A DNA stretch of 64,000 bases from Temnothorax longispinosus (GCF_030848805.1 NC_092365.1:16793049-16857048); one strand, 5' to 3'. Positions 11,801 through 24,979 are shown, counted from the first letter of the stretch. The notes: generated by a model not told the origin, from the sequence alone. Translations and numbers: made by a program.

Positions 11801-14800
11801 AGCATTGTACTCAATGCGAACACCGTCGCGCAGTCCCGCACCGTGGATTGACTGTCGAAAGCGCCTTGAGTGTCCATGAGAATCACAGCGATCTCTTCAC
11901 CGTTCGCCAAAGTAGCAGGATAAACCTTCGACCACATCAATATTCCCGTGGTATCCCTTTCGGAACCTCCCCTCCATGAAAAACCACTTAGTGGCTCGTC
12001 CTCGGCACCCAACCAGGAATCAGTATCGTTGTGTAGCGTGTACTGTTGATTAATGTGATAAATTATTGGTAGTCATTCAGTAATCGGGTTTTGTGTCGAT
12101 CAATGATGAGCGAGTATTTGATAAATATCTAATTATCTATGTATGCTCTTTTTTAATTTAGATACTGATGATTAAAGTAACAAAACGCCAGTTATCGAAT
12201 CTGTGAATATCACCTACTTTGTTGTTCATGTAACGAAGAAAAAAGTCAAGAAGGAAACTTTTGCCTTTCCTGAAGGCACCCGCAACAGATACAACAACCA
12301 CATTTCTATCTTTCACGTCGTCATGTAGGAGAATTTCTGACAATGCAGCTTCATCTAATTCGAAGGTATGATCTGGATGGGCAAGTACCACTTGCACAGG
12401 CCGCCCACCATCCGCGTCTTGCATTTGTGCATCCATCGGCGAGAGTCTTTCTATCCGATCGAGTTTTCCTAGATAATCTGCAAAAGAAAGCTGGATTAAA
12501 ATATCTATATACAAATAACAGATAATAATTAATAATAATAATAATAATGCAGATATAAAAAAGATTACGTCATTAAAAGAATAAAAAAATTATCTATTTT
12601 ATCATTTTATCTTCAATATTAACGGAGCATCTGAAAAACAAATTTTGTCTCAAATTACAAAATGATATCAGTACCATCGATACTTTGTTTCTCAAAAAAG
12701 CACGATGAAGAATATGACGAGGAAATTATACACAGTCATGTGTAGATTTTGACCACCAGTCGAGTACGTAAACAGGTTTCCGGTGAAATTTATTGCACAC
12801 ATGAAAATAGTTCAAGAATAAAACCGCTGCCAGTTACGTTTAATACGTTGGCTTGTGACAGGTGTCTTGGATCAGTTGAGACCGAGTGGCGATTTAAATC
12901 ACCGATGTGAGCGACAGACTGATCAAAGATCAAATGTGAATCGCCAGAAGATAAGACTGTATTGTTAAATGTTTTATCAGTTATATATAGAAAGTTATTA
13001 TATAGAAAAAATTATGTACTTATTTATAGTTAGTCTTTTTATAAAATAATCTGGAAGATCTGGGATAGAAGTTATTCGCTGCAGTCTTAACTATATTTTA
13101 TATCGCGGCAAAATAGTGTCATCATATAATAAAATAAAGATTTAAATCTTAATATTAACGTGTTAGTGTTTTTCTGAATTTAAGTGTGATAAATTTATCT
13201 TCATAGCGGTGTCTTCTGGTAACGTGGTAACCGCAGAAAAAGTTGAGTTTCTCCACTCAAAGAAATGACATGAGGAGTACCGTTATGATACGGAATACCA
13301 GACTTTCAAGTAATATAAATGAAGCGAAACAAGAAATGCTTGTTCTCAAAATTACTACCATGCAATAATAAGCTAACTGCTAGACACCGTTATTCGTGTC
13401 ATGAAAACGATCGGTAATAATTACACAGCAAAAGGATATACCGGAAAATTAGTACAGAAGGCTTCAACATATTCCATTTCTTACGATTTTTTGTCATAAA
13501 TAAGAAGAGATTTATGTTTATTTATGTTTATATTTAGAATGTATAAAAAATGTGTTTTAAATTGCTATTTATGTAAAGCAAATTTATTTCCCGATTACTC
13601 TACTATTACTATTGACACTTTTAATTCTTTTACGTATATTGAAATAAACATAATACGAAATAGTATACGTTCATCATTAAAAAATAAAAGAATATTTCAC
13701 GGTTCTTATGATGATAATTCTCTATTATTAAAGCGCGTTACGCTCGAAGGAACTGACTTCATCACATCTTCATATAACTTTTTTCATTAGTGATATCAAG
13801 AGATATCACGAAAAACTAAAAGTTTAATCAGCAATAAATAATGTTGATAATCAACAAGAATCAATAGAAATACATCATTTATATATCCTATTTCTACCTA
13901 TTTTAAAACATAATACAATTTTCATTGGTAACGAGCAACAAGTTTGAAATGATAAATGAGAGTAATTAATATAGGCCGGTATACATAGTCAGATCTTATT
14001 TCAAGACCGTCTTAAGTAATATCTTAAGATGCTAATATGGCTCTGTGATTGGTTAATGACATCTTAAGATTGTACTTAAGACGGTCTTAAATGTAAGAAC
14101 CGATTATATACCGGCCATAGAGATATAATTCGCGTAAATCTATTTATATTTTTCTGAGACATTTGCAATTTCAACTGTAAATTCATTATCAGCAATATAC
14201 ATATATTGAATCATAATATCATGTCATGCGACAGTCGATATTTTCAGTAATATCGCATGCAATGATGCTTCGTCATACTAAAGGCAATACATCGTACTCG
14301 GTTTATGCGCGATATCTTCAATCTTTCCTCGCGTTGCTACTTGTTTTATAATCCGATGATTATGTTTTTATTGACGGTCTTGCATAATTTTCCAGTCAAG
14401 AGTGCTGCAAAGACTTCAAGAGCAAGTTATATAAATAGTAAAAAATGCTAAACATAGTTATGTAATTTAAGCAATTCTCATATGCATATTCTTTTGACAT
14501 TGTTAAAAAAATTTTAAATTTTTGCGCGTGAATGTAAGTGTATCTATCGCTTCCAATTATAATTCTCTTAATAATTCTTGATCGCATTTGTATTGGGATT
14601 GCTGCCAAACTATTTCAGGAACGTCCTGAATATTTATAAAGTTATCGAAGATTTCAGAAATACACGTATGCGGTTGATATTCCTGTTGGTATTCATGTAT
14701 CAATTACGTAATATCTTAATAAAATCGAACGCATAGAATATTTTAAATTATGAGTAACGTTGAGATCAAGACCAGTACAGTGTTACACAATGAAACATCG

Positions 14801-16741
14801 TTTTTTTAATCGATATAACCTTCAGCAATTACATATTGCGAACGAACAGCTATAAGTTATATTCGTGCGAATGCCACACACTTATACTATGGTTCCTTCT
14901 TCTCTCTACGTCTCTCTACTTCCACGACGAATCTTCACGTCATCGTCGTTTACATAGTAACACACTGCCGTCCGAGCTCAATGTCTCTCCTTATCTCACA
15001 ATTGTACGAATCATTATATTATTATACTACATAACGCTATGAATTCCTCATTTAGAAACGGCGAAAAAAGAGCGAATGCACAAGATTCAACTAATTACAG
15101 TGTCAGAAAAAACTGAGGCAAGAGCAACAAAAGAATAATGTTGTGAACACAATATCCAGATTATTTTACAGATTAATTTAGTTTAATTTTATTTTTTGTA
15201 AATATTATATAAATATAAAAATAACATGACATTATATTAAGATAAATTCAATGGAGCTGTCATTATTAATGAATCTTAATTATCACGGGCAACGATACGA
15301 AGAAACGATTAAATTTAACGAAAAACTCGTGTCCCATTAATCGTTCATGCGTTTAGAAGAAGCATTTTACGGTTTTCAAGAAAATTTCACATTTCCCGTG
15401 ATATAATAACAAACTTTCACACACTGCATCCTTTTCTTCGAATCCTCTGAAATATATGCGACCGAGATATTACGCGGACTCACGTGAATTCGAAAGAACA
15501 AGACGGCTTTTGCCGCGAACGATCCTGAAAAGTTGTAAACTCGGGGCAAATCTCTCGCAAGAATCGCAGATAGAACTCGAGCGATGCCTGAGAAAGCTAC
15601 TGGCCGTAGCGAACCCGTCGCAAAAATTTGATCCAGCGAGACTACTTGACGAGTCCTTTTTGTTGGTTTTCTCTCGTACACCAAGGAAAAGTATTTTATC
15701 CGCGAAAAGGGGGACTCTCGTGTGCGCCTAAGAAGTCGGTCGTCGCTTAGAAATTCACACGGAATCGTTACATTTTTAGGAGGCTTTCAGCGATACGGGG
15801 CAACGGGGCTATGATCAGCGACGCGATTTACGAACGAGAAAAGGCGGAGAAACAAACGGACGGACAAACGATTTGAAGAAAGCAGTCGGACAAATACTTA
15901 AGCCAACTTAGAAAAGCAACTCACCCATATTTTCGGTTGTCTTATGCTGTTGTCGTGGTACACGGTTCACGTTCTCGTCGAGGGTCGTCATCGGGGCCTT
16001 CTCGGCTGAAAGCAAATTTTTGATACGTTTAGGTCACTGTTTTGAACACTATCATGCTCGTGCTTCGCGTAAAATCTGCTTTAAACTATTAAAAGTAATT
16101 AAAGACAGATGAATCTTATTTAAGTCGGTTTGAAATCGGTAATAATCTTTCATCGATCTTTTATCCTGTCTAGGCTCTTAATAAATTTATAAATACGAAA
16201 GGAAAGATCAACGCAACTATCGTATAAGTAAATCTAGTTTGAAATCACTGTTCCCCAAAAATTTCGTAAAAATTTTAACATTTCAAATAATCAACATTTT
16301 ATTATTTTATTATTATTATTATTAAATGTTTTTATTAATAAGACTTTTCAATTTCATTAGTTATTTACATGAAAAGTGATTTCAAAAATAAGATATCGAA
16401 AAATAAGGGAAAAGAAAAATTGGGGAACATCGAATCAAACAGTTTCTCATGGACTATCTATACCGAATTAATCGACAAGAGAGAAGAGAGGAGACGATCG
16501 CGTTTCTAAAAAATTATTTGACAAACTAACTCGGCTTCTGCTGCGCTTCCACAAACACGCTACGTTGCATGCCATTTCCGAAATCGGAATTGTTAGTCGG
16601 CGTCACATATACGGTCTGCTGCGTCCTCGTTCGCGGCGGTCTCGCCGGTTCCTTCGGTACATTCGACCTTTCCGACGGCCTTGACCCAGAAGGGTCGTTG
16701 AGCCGTTTCCGTCTCGGCGTTATGGCTTTTCTCTCGGCCAT
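8823..16741 (-). CDS. atl: Atlastin, ER membrane-fusion GTPase (proximal-promoter isoform, eight coding exons)
   Basis: A dynamin-superfamily GTPase that fuses ER tubules. Exons, 5' to 3' on the minus strand: 16741-16531, 16005-15925, 12477-12218, 12042-11263, 11142-10921, 10807-10593, 10497-10431 and 8957-8823, totalling 1971 nt and 656 residues in a consistent phase. The P-loop GAFRKGKS is at 164-171, the G3 motif DTQG at 241-244, and the G4 RD of FLVRDW at 312-313. The middle helical domain carries SMLVATAEANNL and VCGGSKPFL. Two membrane segments lie at about 545-565 and 569-588. The amphipathic C-terminal tail begins RYSGEFREIG. The first 97 residues are basic and low-complexity, longer than in human ATL1-3. 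The ATG at 16741 is the only ATG in frame before a stop upstream. The fifth intron uses a GC donor. Confidence 0.95.
9256..9279 (-). other. atl: Possible 24-nt atlastin cassette microexon
   Basis: Within the last atlastin intron (8958-10430), a pyrimidine-rich tract and an AG are followed by 24 bases and then GTATGA. The segment reads LTGANIEK and is phase 0 on both sides, matching the flanking exons, so it could be included without a frame change. This rests on splice signals and phase only. An alternative acceptor six bases further on would break the frame. Confidence 0.3.
9492..9849. mobile_element. 358-bp MITE with 16-bp perfect inverted ends, in an atlastin intron
   Basis: The ends are GGCTACGTTTACACCC and its exact inverted copy GGGTGTAAACGTAGCC. 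The interior is unusually GC-rich for this intron and repeats the motifs GTTTACA and GCGGCCT several times in both orientations, as if built from degenerate units of about 95 bp. It has no coding capacity. Flanking target duplications are unclear (ATA versus ATT), so the superfamily is not assigned. Confidence 0.65.
10808..10920 (-). other. atl: GC-AG intron of atlastin (113 bp)
   Basis: On the minus strand the upstream exon ends GATTAAG and the intron starts GCAACT, with no GT that keeps the protein. The acceptor is TATAG at 10809-10808. Joining here gives YMEKLIK-DMDDAFLQFKAHN, which matches the spacing of atlastin relatives between the Y of the FxxxY segment and the FKAHN segment. The only other nearby GT lies in a poly-T tract further on and would add unrelated residues. 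Confidence 0.8.
12478..15924 (-). other. atl: Large atlastin intron
   Basis: A 3.4-kb intron, mostly AT-rich. It contains a palindromic MITE (13974-14116) and a short GC-richer island near 15450-15900. An open frame of 91 codons on the plus strand at 15456-15731 lies in the island. I do not recognise it, and it is more likely by-product of base composition than a gene. Confidence 0.6.
13974..14116. mobile_element. 143-bp palindromic MITE (GGCCGGTATA ends)
   Basis: Nearly the whole segment folds back on itself. The left arm (GGCCGGTATAC, later AAGACCGTCTTAAGTA, ATCTTAAGAT) is repeated inverted in the right arm. A 3-bp duplication, ATA, flanks it (13971-13973 and 14117-14119). The ends resemble those of the element at 25644, suggesting one family of non-autonomous, Harbinger-like elements. 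Confidence 0.7.
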
Positions 16742-17110
16742 ATCACCGGCTCTCACATTCGTCACCGAATCGACACGACACCCGACGCTCGTCAGAATTA
16801 AAACGAACGCGAATTAAATATATATCGGGGCGAAACACTCGGCCGCGACGCGTAGATGCACTATGCACACACGATACTCGGATACTAAGTCCGCGAGAGG
16901 AGCCAGACTAGAAATATCCCAGTCCCTGATGGTCGGCACTCTTGAGGCCGTGCGTGACGGCGAACCTCGCTAGTTGGCAGCATCCCACGAGTGGCGATGC
17001 CGACACCGACAAGAAATCAGACTGACACAATCGTAGAAACGGTAGTGGGGCACACGCACATGGGCGCCGACAGGATTTTCGTCGAGTTAACGCGTGGGTC
17101 TGGAGTTTAA
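16742..17110 (-). promoter_or_regulatory. atl: Proximal atlastin promoter and 5' UTR
   Basis: CpG-rich sequence directly upstream of the ATG at 16741, sharply different from the AT-rich DNA beyond about 17150. All in-frame codons upstream of the ATG run to a stop near 16816 with no other ATG, so this is untranslated. No TATA box is evident, and the transcription start was not located. Confidence 0.5.
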
Positions 17111-20100
17111 ATAAATAGACTACAGCCTCACGTCATTCGGAGAAGTTATGACCCTCAAGTTATACGTTCGAAAGATATACTTTGAAGATTATTTATATGT
17201 AATGTATACTTTTAATTTTTTGTTATTGTCAATGACAAAAACAAAAGGTCCCTCGTATCATAACTTAGAACCATAATATATTTATTATTAAAGACTAATA
17301 TTTCTTTAATTATTTTAGAAAACTGTATTTCACAGAATACCTACAGCGTTATTATTTTTAACATCCCATATCCTTACTTCGCCACAGTTTATCTTTTATT
17401 GTCCCAAATAAATGTACGGATCTTATTAAAGAATACTAAATTTTTGTAATCGCGATTTTAAAAAGTCTTTCCAAGATATGAGTGCACAGTTTTGAGGTGA
17501 CGCCGATGGAAATATACATTCGCTCCGTTTTTATGTTGAAAGTGGGGGGTTAGAAGTCGGCATGAAAAATGCAGGATACGATGACGATGTCATCAACGTC
17601 TTAAGATATTGCTTTATGCCGTCGAGTTCAGCTTCGCTCGACACATAGATACGAGTGGATTTAAAGGCGATTGGTGATCTCAGAGAGAGAGAACGAGTGT
17701 GATCAGTGATAAAAAAGAATAAAATGATGGCCATGATCAGACGTTATATTCGCTCAAAGGATAATGTTTTATGTTTCTAAAGTGTTTGATATTATCGAAC
17801 ATTGATCATAATTGTGAAAAAATTAACATGAAATAATATTACATCACGTGTTAGATTATTTTATGTACAATTATATACAATTATTTAGATCTACCGCAAA
17901 AAATAAACGAAAAAAGTGAATTCTGTCATTATATCTTGAAGCAATTTGTTTGATCTTTTGCATTTTGTACAATATAAAGAAAATGTCTTTTCAATATGTA
18001 CCCTGTATTATTAAATAATACTGCTGTGATGAAAAATTAGATACTTGATCCGCTTAATAAAAATTAAGACAGTAATAAATTCTCTGTACAAGAGAGCAAG
18101 AACATAAAGAATATTTGATAAAAATTATGCATTAACGTCTGCAAAACGAGCAAACGCAAAACTTAAAGACTAGGCTTCCATGCGCAGCGTAAAAACTTAA
18201 TTGAACACTGCCAGCGGCAATAAGATTATTATTGATACCGATCACAAAAGAAGCACGTGCTGACGTCGTCATAATTCTACAACAGTATTTCCTTCGGAGA
18301 AATATTTTGCTATAATGCTCGTATTCTATTAATATTGAAATAAGGTCACAGTAGATATGGCAAATAATAATTGATAATCAATACATCAAAATTCTCATAA
18401 TTAAGCATAATTTTGAACGTCTCAATCAATCTGTCGTTCGTGCCATCTAAATGGGATCATAGGAATGAGCTTTTTGGCAAGATTCCATATTCCATAGTCT
18501 GTGTGCAAAACGACTTACACGATATATCGTTTCTAATTGCAGTGTTTCACGAATAAATTTTAACGAGATGTAAAAGTAGATTATGCAGAGAAGATAACTG
18601 TTACAAATTATTAAAAACCTACAAAATAATGTACAAAGTACAAGTTTTTCTTATGTATTAATATATTTATCTACAGATTCTTTAATCGATTTAGAATTTA
18701 TCCGATGAGAAATTTCTTAGAATTAAAACATTGAAAAACTGTCTGGCGAAGAATAATTAATTAGTTTTTAAATAAGACAAAAAATCTGTAATCAGTGATG
18801 CAACATAAAAATTAAACTCGAACGTTAGTTAATATCATTTTCTGAGTATCATGCATGCACCTTGGACTTTCTTGACCTTTGAATTGCTTTACGTGTCGCT
18901 TTTTGCATGAATTCGTGACGGTGTATGACGTGGCTAGTATCCTTGCGCGGATTGTAGAAGAAATAACGAGCTTTAGGTTTAATTTAGAAATGAACGACAC
19001 GAGTAATTTCGTACTCTCGCATTTACGAACGCCAACTGGGAAGAAGATCGCGCCATACGTCGCAAATATTGGCACTGCATCTTCGTGGAAACTTTTAAGT
19101 AGCGCTTCATAAATGTAATAAATAGAAATTATCGAAGAACGGGAGTACAACCTACTTGTTGACTTGGATTAAAATTGTGCTCAACTATTACTCTTAAATA
19201 TTATCTTATACAAATATTTTATGTTATACATTAAATGTATTTTGTGTAAAAAAATATAAAAAAAAATAGAAACTTTCGCGACATTTTGGAGTAATTTTAG
19301 ACACTTTATTTTTATAAAAGTATACGGTTAAGTAATGCTTTTAAGATATTATGCTAAGACGATACCAAAATATCATTTATTTGAATTATAATACACTTAG
19401 AAAGAAAGATATAGAGTTCGTGTGGATGCTTAGATAAAGCCATTTTTTTGAAAGGTTTAAGCTCTGCAATAAAATTTCTTCTGCTTTCGCGATTGCGCGA
19501 TTGTTAAACCGCACTGCCGATTTACGAGGTGACATCGGCGAGCAAACATAATCAAAGTCAGTGGCTGTCACTATGAGGATTTTAGATCGGTAACCGATTT
19601 GCACGGGTGGTAAAGCGCGAGGTTAACGATCGCGATGGGCGTTACACGTGAAAATTACGATGTGCTTTTCCCTAAGATATTTATTTTACGAAGGTATATC
19701 CCCCCACTAAAGCATTTACACCGTGCGGAGGCAAATGTTTTACGACAAATGAGGGTTTATTGCGAGAAGAAAAAGCGAACGAATGCGAACGGGATCGGCG
19801 AACGAGAGAGAGAAATAAGAAATCGCCCCTCGTGTAAACGAATGTGAGTTAGGATTATTGTGGCTCCTTCAGACATCTCGGTTATCGTTAATCTCGCACA
19901 CACGATGTTATCCGGCACGAGGTTTATTTATATTTCCATCTCGGCGTATATGCCGAGCATAACCGCGACTCCCGAAGTTTATGCAATACCGTATGCAGTT
20001 TGGTTATGAGCTCTGCAACGGCCCGAACGATTCTACCCTCTCGCGATTTTGCAAGTTGCAGCCGGCAGGTTCTTAAATCTTCATGACTGCGTTACGCTGA

Positions 20101-21690
20101 GTGAGATAAGACACGATAACATTCGATGCGAAATGAATTATAACGTAATTCCATCGGATTATAATGTAAATATTAATTTTTAACGATCGATACAAATTTA
20201 ATAATTAAAACAATTTACGACAATATAATTTCTCATAATTGGGTTGTTTATTTCGATGCAATTTATATGTGAAAAAATAATCTTTTAACGATTTCTTTTA
20301 ATGCGTTTCAGGTTTAATTATGTAAGGTACATTGGTCTATTCAAGTCTATTGTAGTACGACAAGTTTTATCGCAATTTCCAGCTAATTGACTCGCGTCAC
20401 TTACGCACGGTGCAGCTAGTATAGAATCAATATCCCTGAACTTGTCTCTTTTAAAGGCCACACTTTACAAAGTTACCACCGGGATAAGTTGGCGCGTACG
20501 CGTCTCTTGCGTCGTGCGATAAAACAAATAAAAGCAATATGCCTCGTCGTGTCATATGCAATTGCACTTACGCTCGTTTTTACCGCGTGCCCCGACTAAC
20601 TCGATTGCATCGTTGCGCGCGGGGTTATGAGAAAAAACGGCAGAGATACGGCTGTGTGTCTCTCGAAAATGCTCTCGCGATCGCGTTTTAGAGCTCCGAG
20701 ATTTGCGGCGTCGGTTATGCCTACCTACAAACGCATTACACGAGGTACAACTCTTTCATTTTACGACCTCGATGCCGTGCCATTCAGAACTTTGAATACA
20801 AAACGTCTTCACACTAGGAGAGGGTTAATAAAAATTGTTTATGGGGGAACCGCGCACACACCCGTCAACCCCGTTAAACATTGACGACCCCCTCGCAAAG
20901 AGGGGCTTTCCCTCTTTCTCTCGAATCCACGTTTTCGCCATGGTATCGCTGGATCGCGATTAATGGCGTACGACCGATTGGTTTCCGATTCATCCGACTG
21001 AATAATGCAAGTCTAATTAGCGAAGTGCACAAACGCGAGAGCGCTCGATGAATCCGACTCGAGCGGAGATATGCAGTTTACATGTTAAGTATGTATGCGC
21101 GCGTATATATTGACGCGCGCCGAGAACGAGCATTCGCGTTGGCTCGATCGTCAGACCTCTCATCAGCCAATTGACATCCTTTGTATAACTTTACTTTGTA
21201 TCACAGTTCGAGTTATTACGGCTTGAACAAGGACGCAAATTGACACGATATACGCGCGTCTATACTCGCATTATTTTCAAAATTGGGTTTTTTCTCCGGT
21301 TCTCGAGCGCGCACAATCGCGTATCAGTTTTTCCTAATTAGAATATCACAGCTACCTACAAAAAGAATAATTGGTAATCAGCAGCACGGAAACGTATAGC
21401 GTTACCGATCGAAGAGTGATATACAGTGCTAATTTCAAGCGGATGTGAGAGAAACTCTAAAGAAAAAACACAAGTCATCAAGAAGAAGAAAAAAAAACCA
21501 TTACGATCGTACACGATTGTGCTCGAAAGTCATAGATAGTGGAATCAAGGTTCAAGGTATAGCACGCGGAAACTTTTCCCTCGTCCGAGGCTAATCGCAG
21601 TCCAACTACGTCTTGCCGGATCTATAGAGAAAGAACGCCTCATCGTGGTCGCGAGAAGAGAAAGGTGACACGTCCCGCAGGTGGACGGCG
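17111..21690. other. Non-coding DNA between proximal and distal atlastin promoters
   Basis: About 4.6 kb without a recognisable gene, AT-rich to about 19.4 kb and progressively CpG-richer after that. A TATATAT at 21104 followed by a purine-rich stretch (21420-21555) that ends in CAAG/GTATAG could be a plus-strand promoter and untranslated exon, but this is weak. If the distal atlastin exon is used, this whole stretch is an atlastin intron. Confidence 0.4.
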
Positions 21691-23054
21691 AAGTACCGCA
21701 GGAATCAACTTCAATTAACTCGGTGAATTGTCTCGGGCTCCGCGTCGCGCGAATCCGGTGTGTAACGCTCGGACTTCCGCCCTAATTTATCGCGGGCGGC
21801 TCAGAAATTTATTGTTGAGGCGTTGTTTCCCATCCCGGCGACGGGGGATCGTCGTAAACTATCGGGAAAGCGAGGGGGGGCCCCGACTCGGCTCCCGTTT
21901 CCATCGGACGTGCATACATGACCGCGCGCGCGCGCGGCGCAAAGCACAGCTATCGATGCTATTCAATAAAACACGCGCCACGTCGGGCTGAATAGGCGTA
22001 TTCGCCAATATGCGACTCTCATTTCCAATTCCGGAACGAGCTATGCGCTCGTTCGCTCGCGGTATACATGTGTATATGCGCGCGCGCGCGTGTTATTAGA
22101 GCGTTGCGCCGCTTTGAGCGTACCGGCGCATTTTTTTTCCATTCAACATATTGTCGCGCGGATTTCATTTAATGCGAGAAATAATATTACGACTTCCTGC
22201 TGCGAGAGAGATAGGCATCGCCGGTGGGACGACGTTACGAGAGAGACAGAGATAGAGAGAGAAAGAGTGCATTTCTCGGATTTCTCTGCATCGACGCGAA
22301 AAAACACGTTCGCTAATTTCGCAACGAGAGACGGACAGACGCGGGCGCGTACACGCGCGTGGCTCGTCGCCGGATTAAAGCGACACGCCGATTCTAAAAA
22401 GAGCAACTTCGTTTACAACGTACGAGCCCACATTCTCGCGTTTCCTCTCGCGCGCGTTGTTTGCCGTCCTTTGATACTCTTTTAATTCCGGAAATCAAAT
22501 CAGTCGACGCCAGCGGGATACCCTGCAACCCGATTATCCGCGTCGCGCTCTTTCCCGCGCTTTTGCTTTTGTTTTCTATATATTTACTCCGGTACTATAT
22601 TTTTTTCCCCACCCCCGTGATAGAATAACGCGTCATCTGGAAATGTAACATCTCCTGTCCGTCTGTAGCGAATAACCGGCCGATGTGAGTGACGTGACTG
22701 AATTATATTGATTTTACGACACACTCTCGAAGAATCGCAATCTCATCCGCAATCACGTAACTGCAGATTAATTGAAACGCGCGACCGTAGATTAGTACTC
22801 ATTGCAGACAATCGTAATTTCGAAGTTCTCGTTGCGAAAAGAAGCAGAGTCATTGGTCGCGGGATGTTTTTCAAGTTGGGAGTATAAACTTGTAAAACAG
22901 ATTCTAGCAATGACTAATCACTTTTTTTAAAAGAAAAACTGGTAGAGACAAAACTTTCCTGTTAACCTTGGAACAATGTATATGTATATCTATATAATAT
23001 TCAGTGTTTTCGTTAAAACATACATGTAACTCTGGAAACGAGAAATATGTGAGT

Positions 23055-23255
23055 ACACTGTTAAAGTTCGTAGTGCATAATTATACTGAATTTGAGTCAT
23101 TTTTAACCATTCCTATAGTCGTCGCTGTTTTTGTACTCAATTAATCGTTAATTTAACTAAACCAATAAAGTTAAGATAATTATACCGTTTTGTTAAAATA
23201 ATAAATTTTAACGACACACATGGTAGTTAAAAACAAAATATTATTTAACTCAAGG
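23055..23255 (+). repeat. Dispersed ~200-bp repeat, copy 1
   Basis: Begins ACACTGTTAAAGTT and ends TATTTAACTCAAGG. The same order of motifs (TTTGAGTCATTTTTAAC, ACCGTTTTGTTAAAAT, TAGTTAAAAA) recurs at 51181-51386 in the same orientation, with scattered substitutions. Non-coding and AT-rich. It is probably an old non-autonomous transposon family; clear terminal repeats or target duplications were not seen. Confidence 0.65.
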
Positions 23256-24452
23256 GGGGTATTCGTTTAAACGTCCTTAAATATTTAACAGAGTACAGCA
23301 ATGTGTTTCGATTCTTTCGATTTTCTGGTTCCGCTCTGACTTTACATTGTGTTCTCTTTACATTAAAAACCCGATCCATCGCGATCGACCGTCGCGATGC
23401 CATTCGCGCTTGCACGACAAACGTTGCATGATTGAAACGACCGTTATATATATAGCTGGAGCGTTCCTACGTCAGCGTTACCTCATCCACGCTGTGCAAC
23501 AACCTGCGTTAGACTTGACGGAAACCTACCGAGTTTAACGCGTCGCGTCGCGTCGTCGCCGGGGCAGTCTCTTGACTGCGATCGTGCCACGGGGTGACGC
23601 GTGACGTGCCGCGCGAGACGAGCTCGTGCAATTCTCAAGCTTGCTGACTAATCGAAACGCAAGGTCGCGCGGATATACGCAGCGGCCGCGGAGCGGAGAG
23701 CTGTCACGCTTTCGCCGCGAGCGGGCGGCACCTACGAGGAGAACGTACTCTCCGAGGATCGCGTCGTCATCCTCGTTCTTTCGACAGGATCTCTTCTTCG
23801 TTACGTGGATTCGGCGCGCGCGTAAGCGCGATATTTATAGGCGCTCGCGTCGTCTGGCTGCCACGCGACGCCGACGTGTTTTTCTCGTTTACGCGTCTTC
23901 TTGTTACGCGAGCGCGTTATAACCTCCGCGCGAGAGCTGCCGCATCGCTCGCGTTCTCGATGCAATTCTTACAATCTCGGTGCCGTCTCCCGAGGTTATA
24001 CCGGCATTTAATCACACACGGAGGCGCGAACACGCAGCCTACGCGCGCTTCGTCTTTCGCGAAGGAATTCGCGCGACGTCACTCTGTCTCTCTCTCTCTT
24101 TCTTTTCTCTCTCACTCACTCTCGTCTCCTTTCTCGTTTCGTCTCTCGTCACCGTGATTTGCGAATTTACACGTCGCTCGCACTTAGACGGGAAATCGAA
24201 ATTTCACGCGGACGCGCGAGGGATATCAACGAAGATCCCGGGAATCGGGAGATGAAGCGGCACGAGCGAAGTGTCAAGCGGCGAGGAGGCATGGGACACG
24301 GCACGTTGCGCGGGTCAGCTCGCGCACAGCTGGTTCACGTCCGAGACGCGCGCGACGAGCTCGGGATCCCGGCGACGGCACGCGAGCGATCGGCGTGACG
24401 CGGCGCCTCGTCGTGCCGGGCGAAACGATGAAAAATCAGACAAAATACTCAC

Positions 24453-24507
24453 CCACATATGAGCTGCCGTGACCGCCGTACTGTTTACGTTGTCCTGCGT
24501 CCGCCAT
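24453..24507 (-). CDS. atl: Probable distal first coding exon of atlastin (alternative N-terminus)
   Basis: On the minus strand, AATATGGCGGAC provides a good start context. The frame reads MADAGQRKQYGGHGSSYV and then one extra base before a strong donor, G/GTGAGT (24452-24447). This phase-1 end fits exactly the acceptors of atlastin exons at 16005 and 12477. Joining to 16005 would give a 604-residue protein, and joining to 12477 a 577-residue one close to the usual atlastin length. No intervening coding exon was recognised between 17 and 24 kb. It lies in a CpG-rich block. The peptide itself is not one I recognise, so assignment to atlastin rests on strand, phase and order; an unrelated minus-strand gene with later exons not recognised is the alternative. 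Confidence 0.5.
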
Positions 24508-24979
24508 ATTGCGCCGCGCGTGACGTCACTTCCGCTGTTGCGCGCCACGGTCGCCCGAGTCGCCTCTCGCAGTTTCGCCGTTTCGCGGCGAACTTCGCTC
24601 GCACGTACGCGCGAGCGCGCGCGCTCGTTTGCATTCGCGAACTTCGCGGTGTCCAGCATTCTATTTATTTAAATTAATTTAAAGCAATGTCCATTCCTGT
24701 TTGTTTAACCCTGAAATGCACAATTTTCGTTAATCATTCTAATTAGTATTTTTTAAATAAATTAATTAATTTCTGTTTTAGGAATCATAACAAACTATTT
24801 AAAAAATTCTTCTTTGTAAATTGAATCCTTTTAACCATTTTTGTCTTATTGGATAATCGATAAAGTACCTACATGCAGAGAAGGCCCTTTACAGATGTGC
24901 AAAGCCACGCGTTTTTAGTTCGAATTTCATGAGGGGAGCATCGAAAAGTCGTTTGCATATGTGCAAAGCTGCGTACGGC

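Larger units (their letters stand above)
21691..24660. promoter_or_regulatory. CpG-rich block containing the distal atlastin promoter
   Basis: Long runs of CG-rich sequence with many spurious overlapping open frames on both strands, a consequence of few AT-rich stop codons. Interrupted by an AT-rich insert at about 22880-23280 that includes a dispersed repeat. The right edge contains the first exon described at 24453-24507. No other exon could be defined. Confidence 0.5.

Noticed and set aside
11418..11979. Frames on other registers within the atlastin main exon
   Set aside because: Shadows of the atlastin coding sequence.
15456..15731. 91-codon plus-strand frame in the atlastin intron
   Set aside because: It starts without ATG, overlaps a 102-codon frame on the other strand, and no family is recognised.
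22090..24659. Multiple 80-130-codon frames on both strands
   Set aside because: CpG composition artefact. Frames overlap on both strands, and only the short exon at 24453-24507 has coherent start and splice signals.
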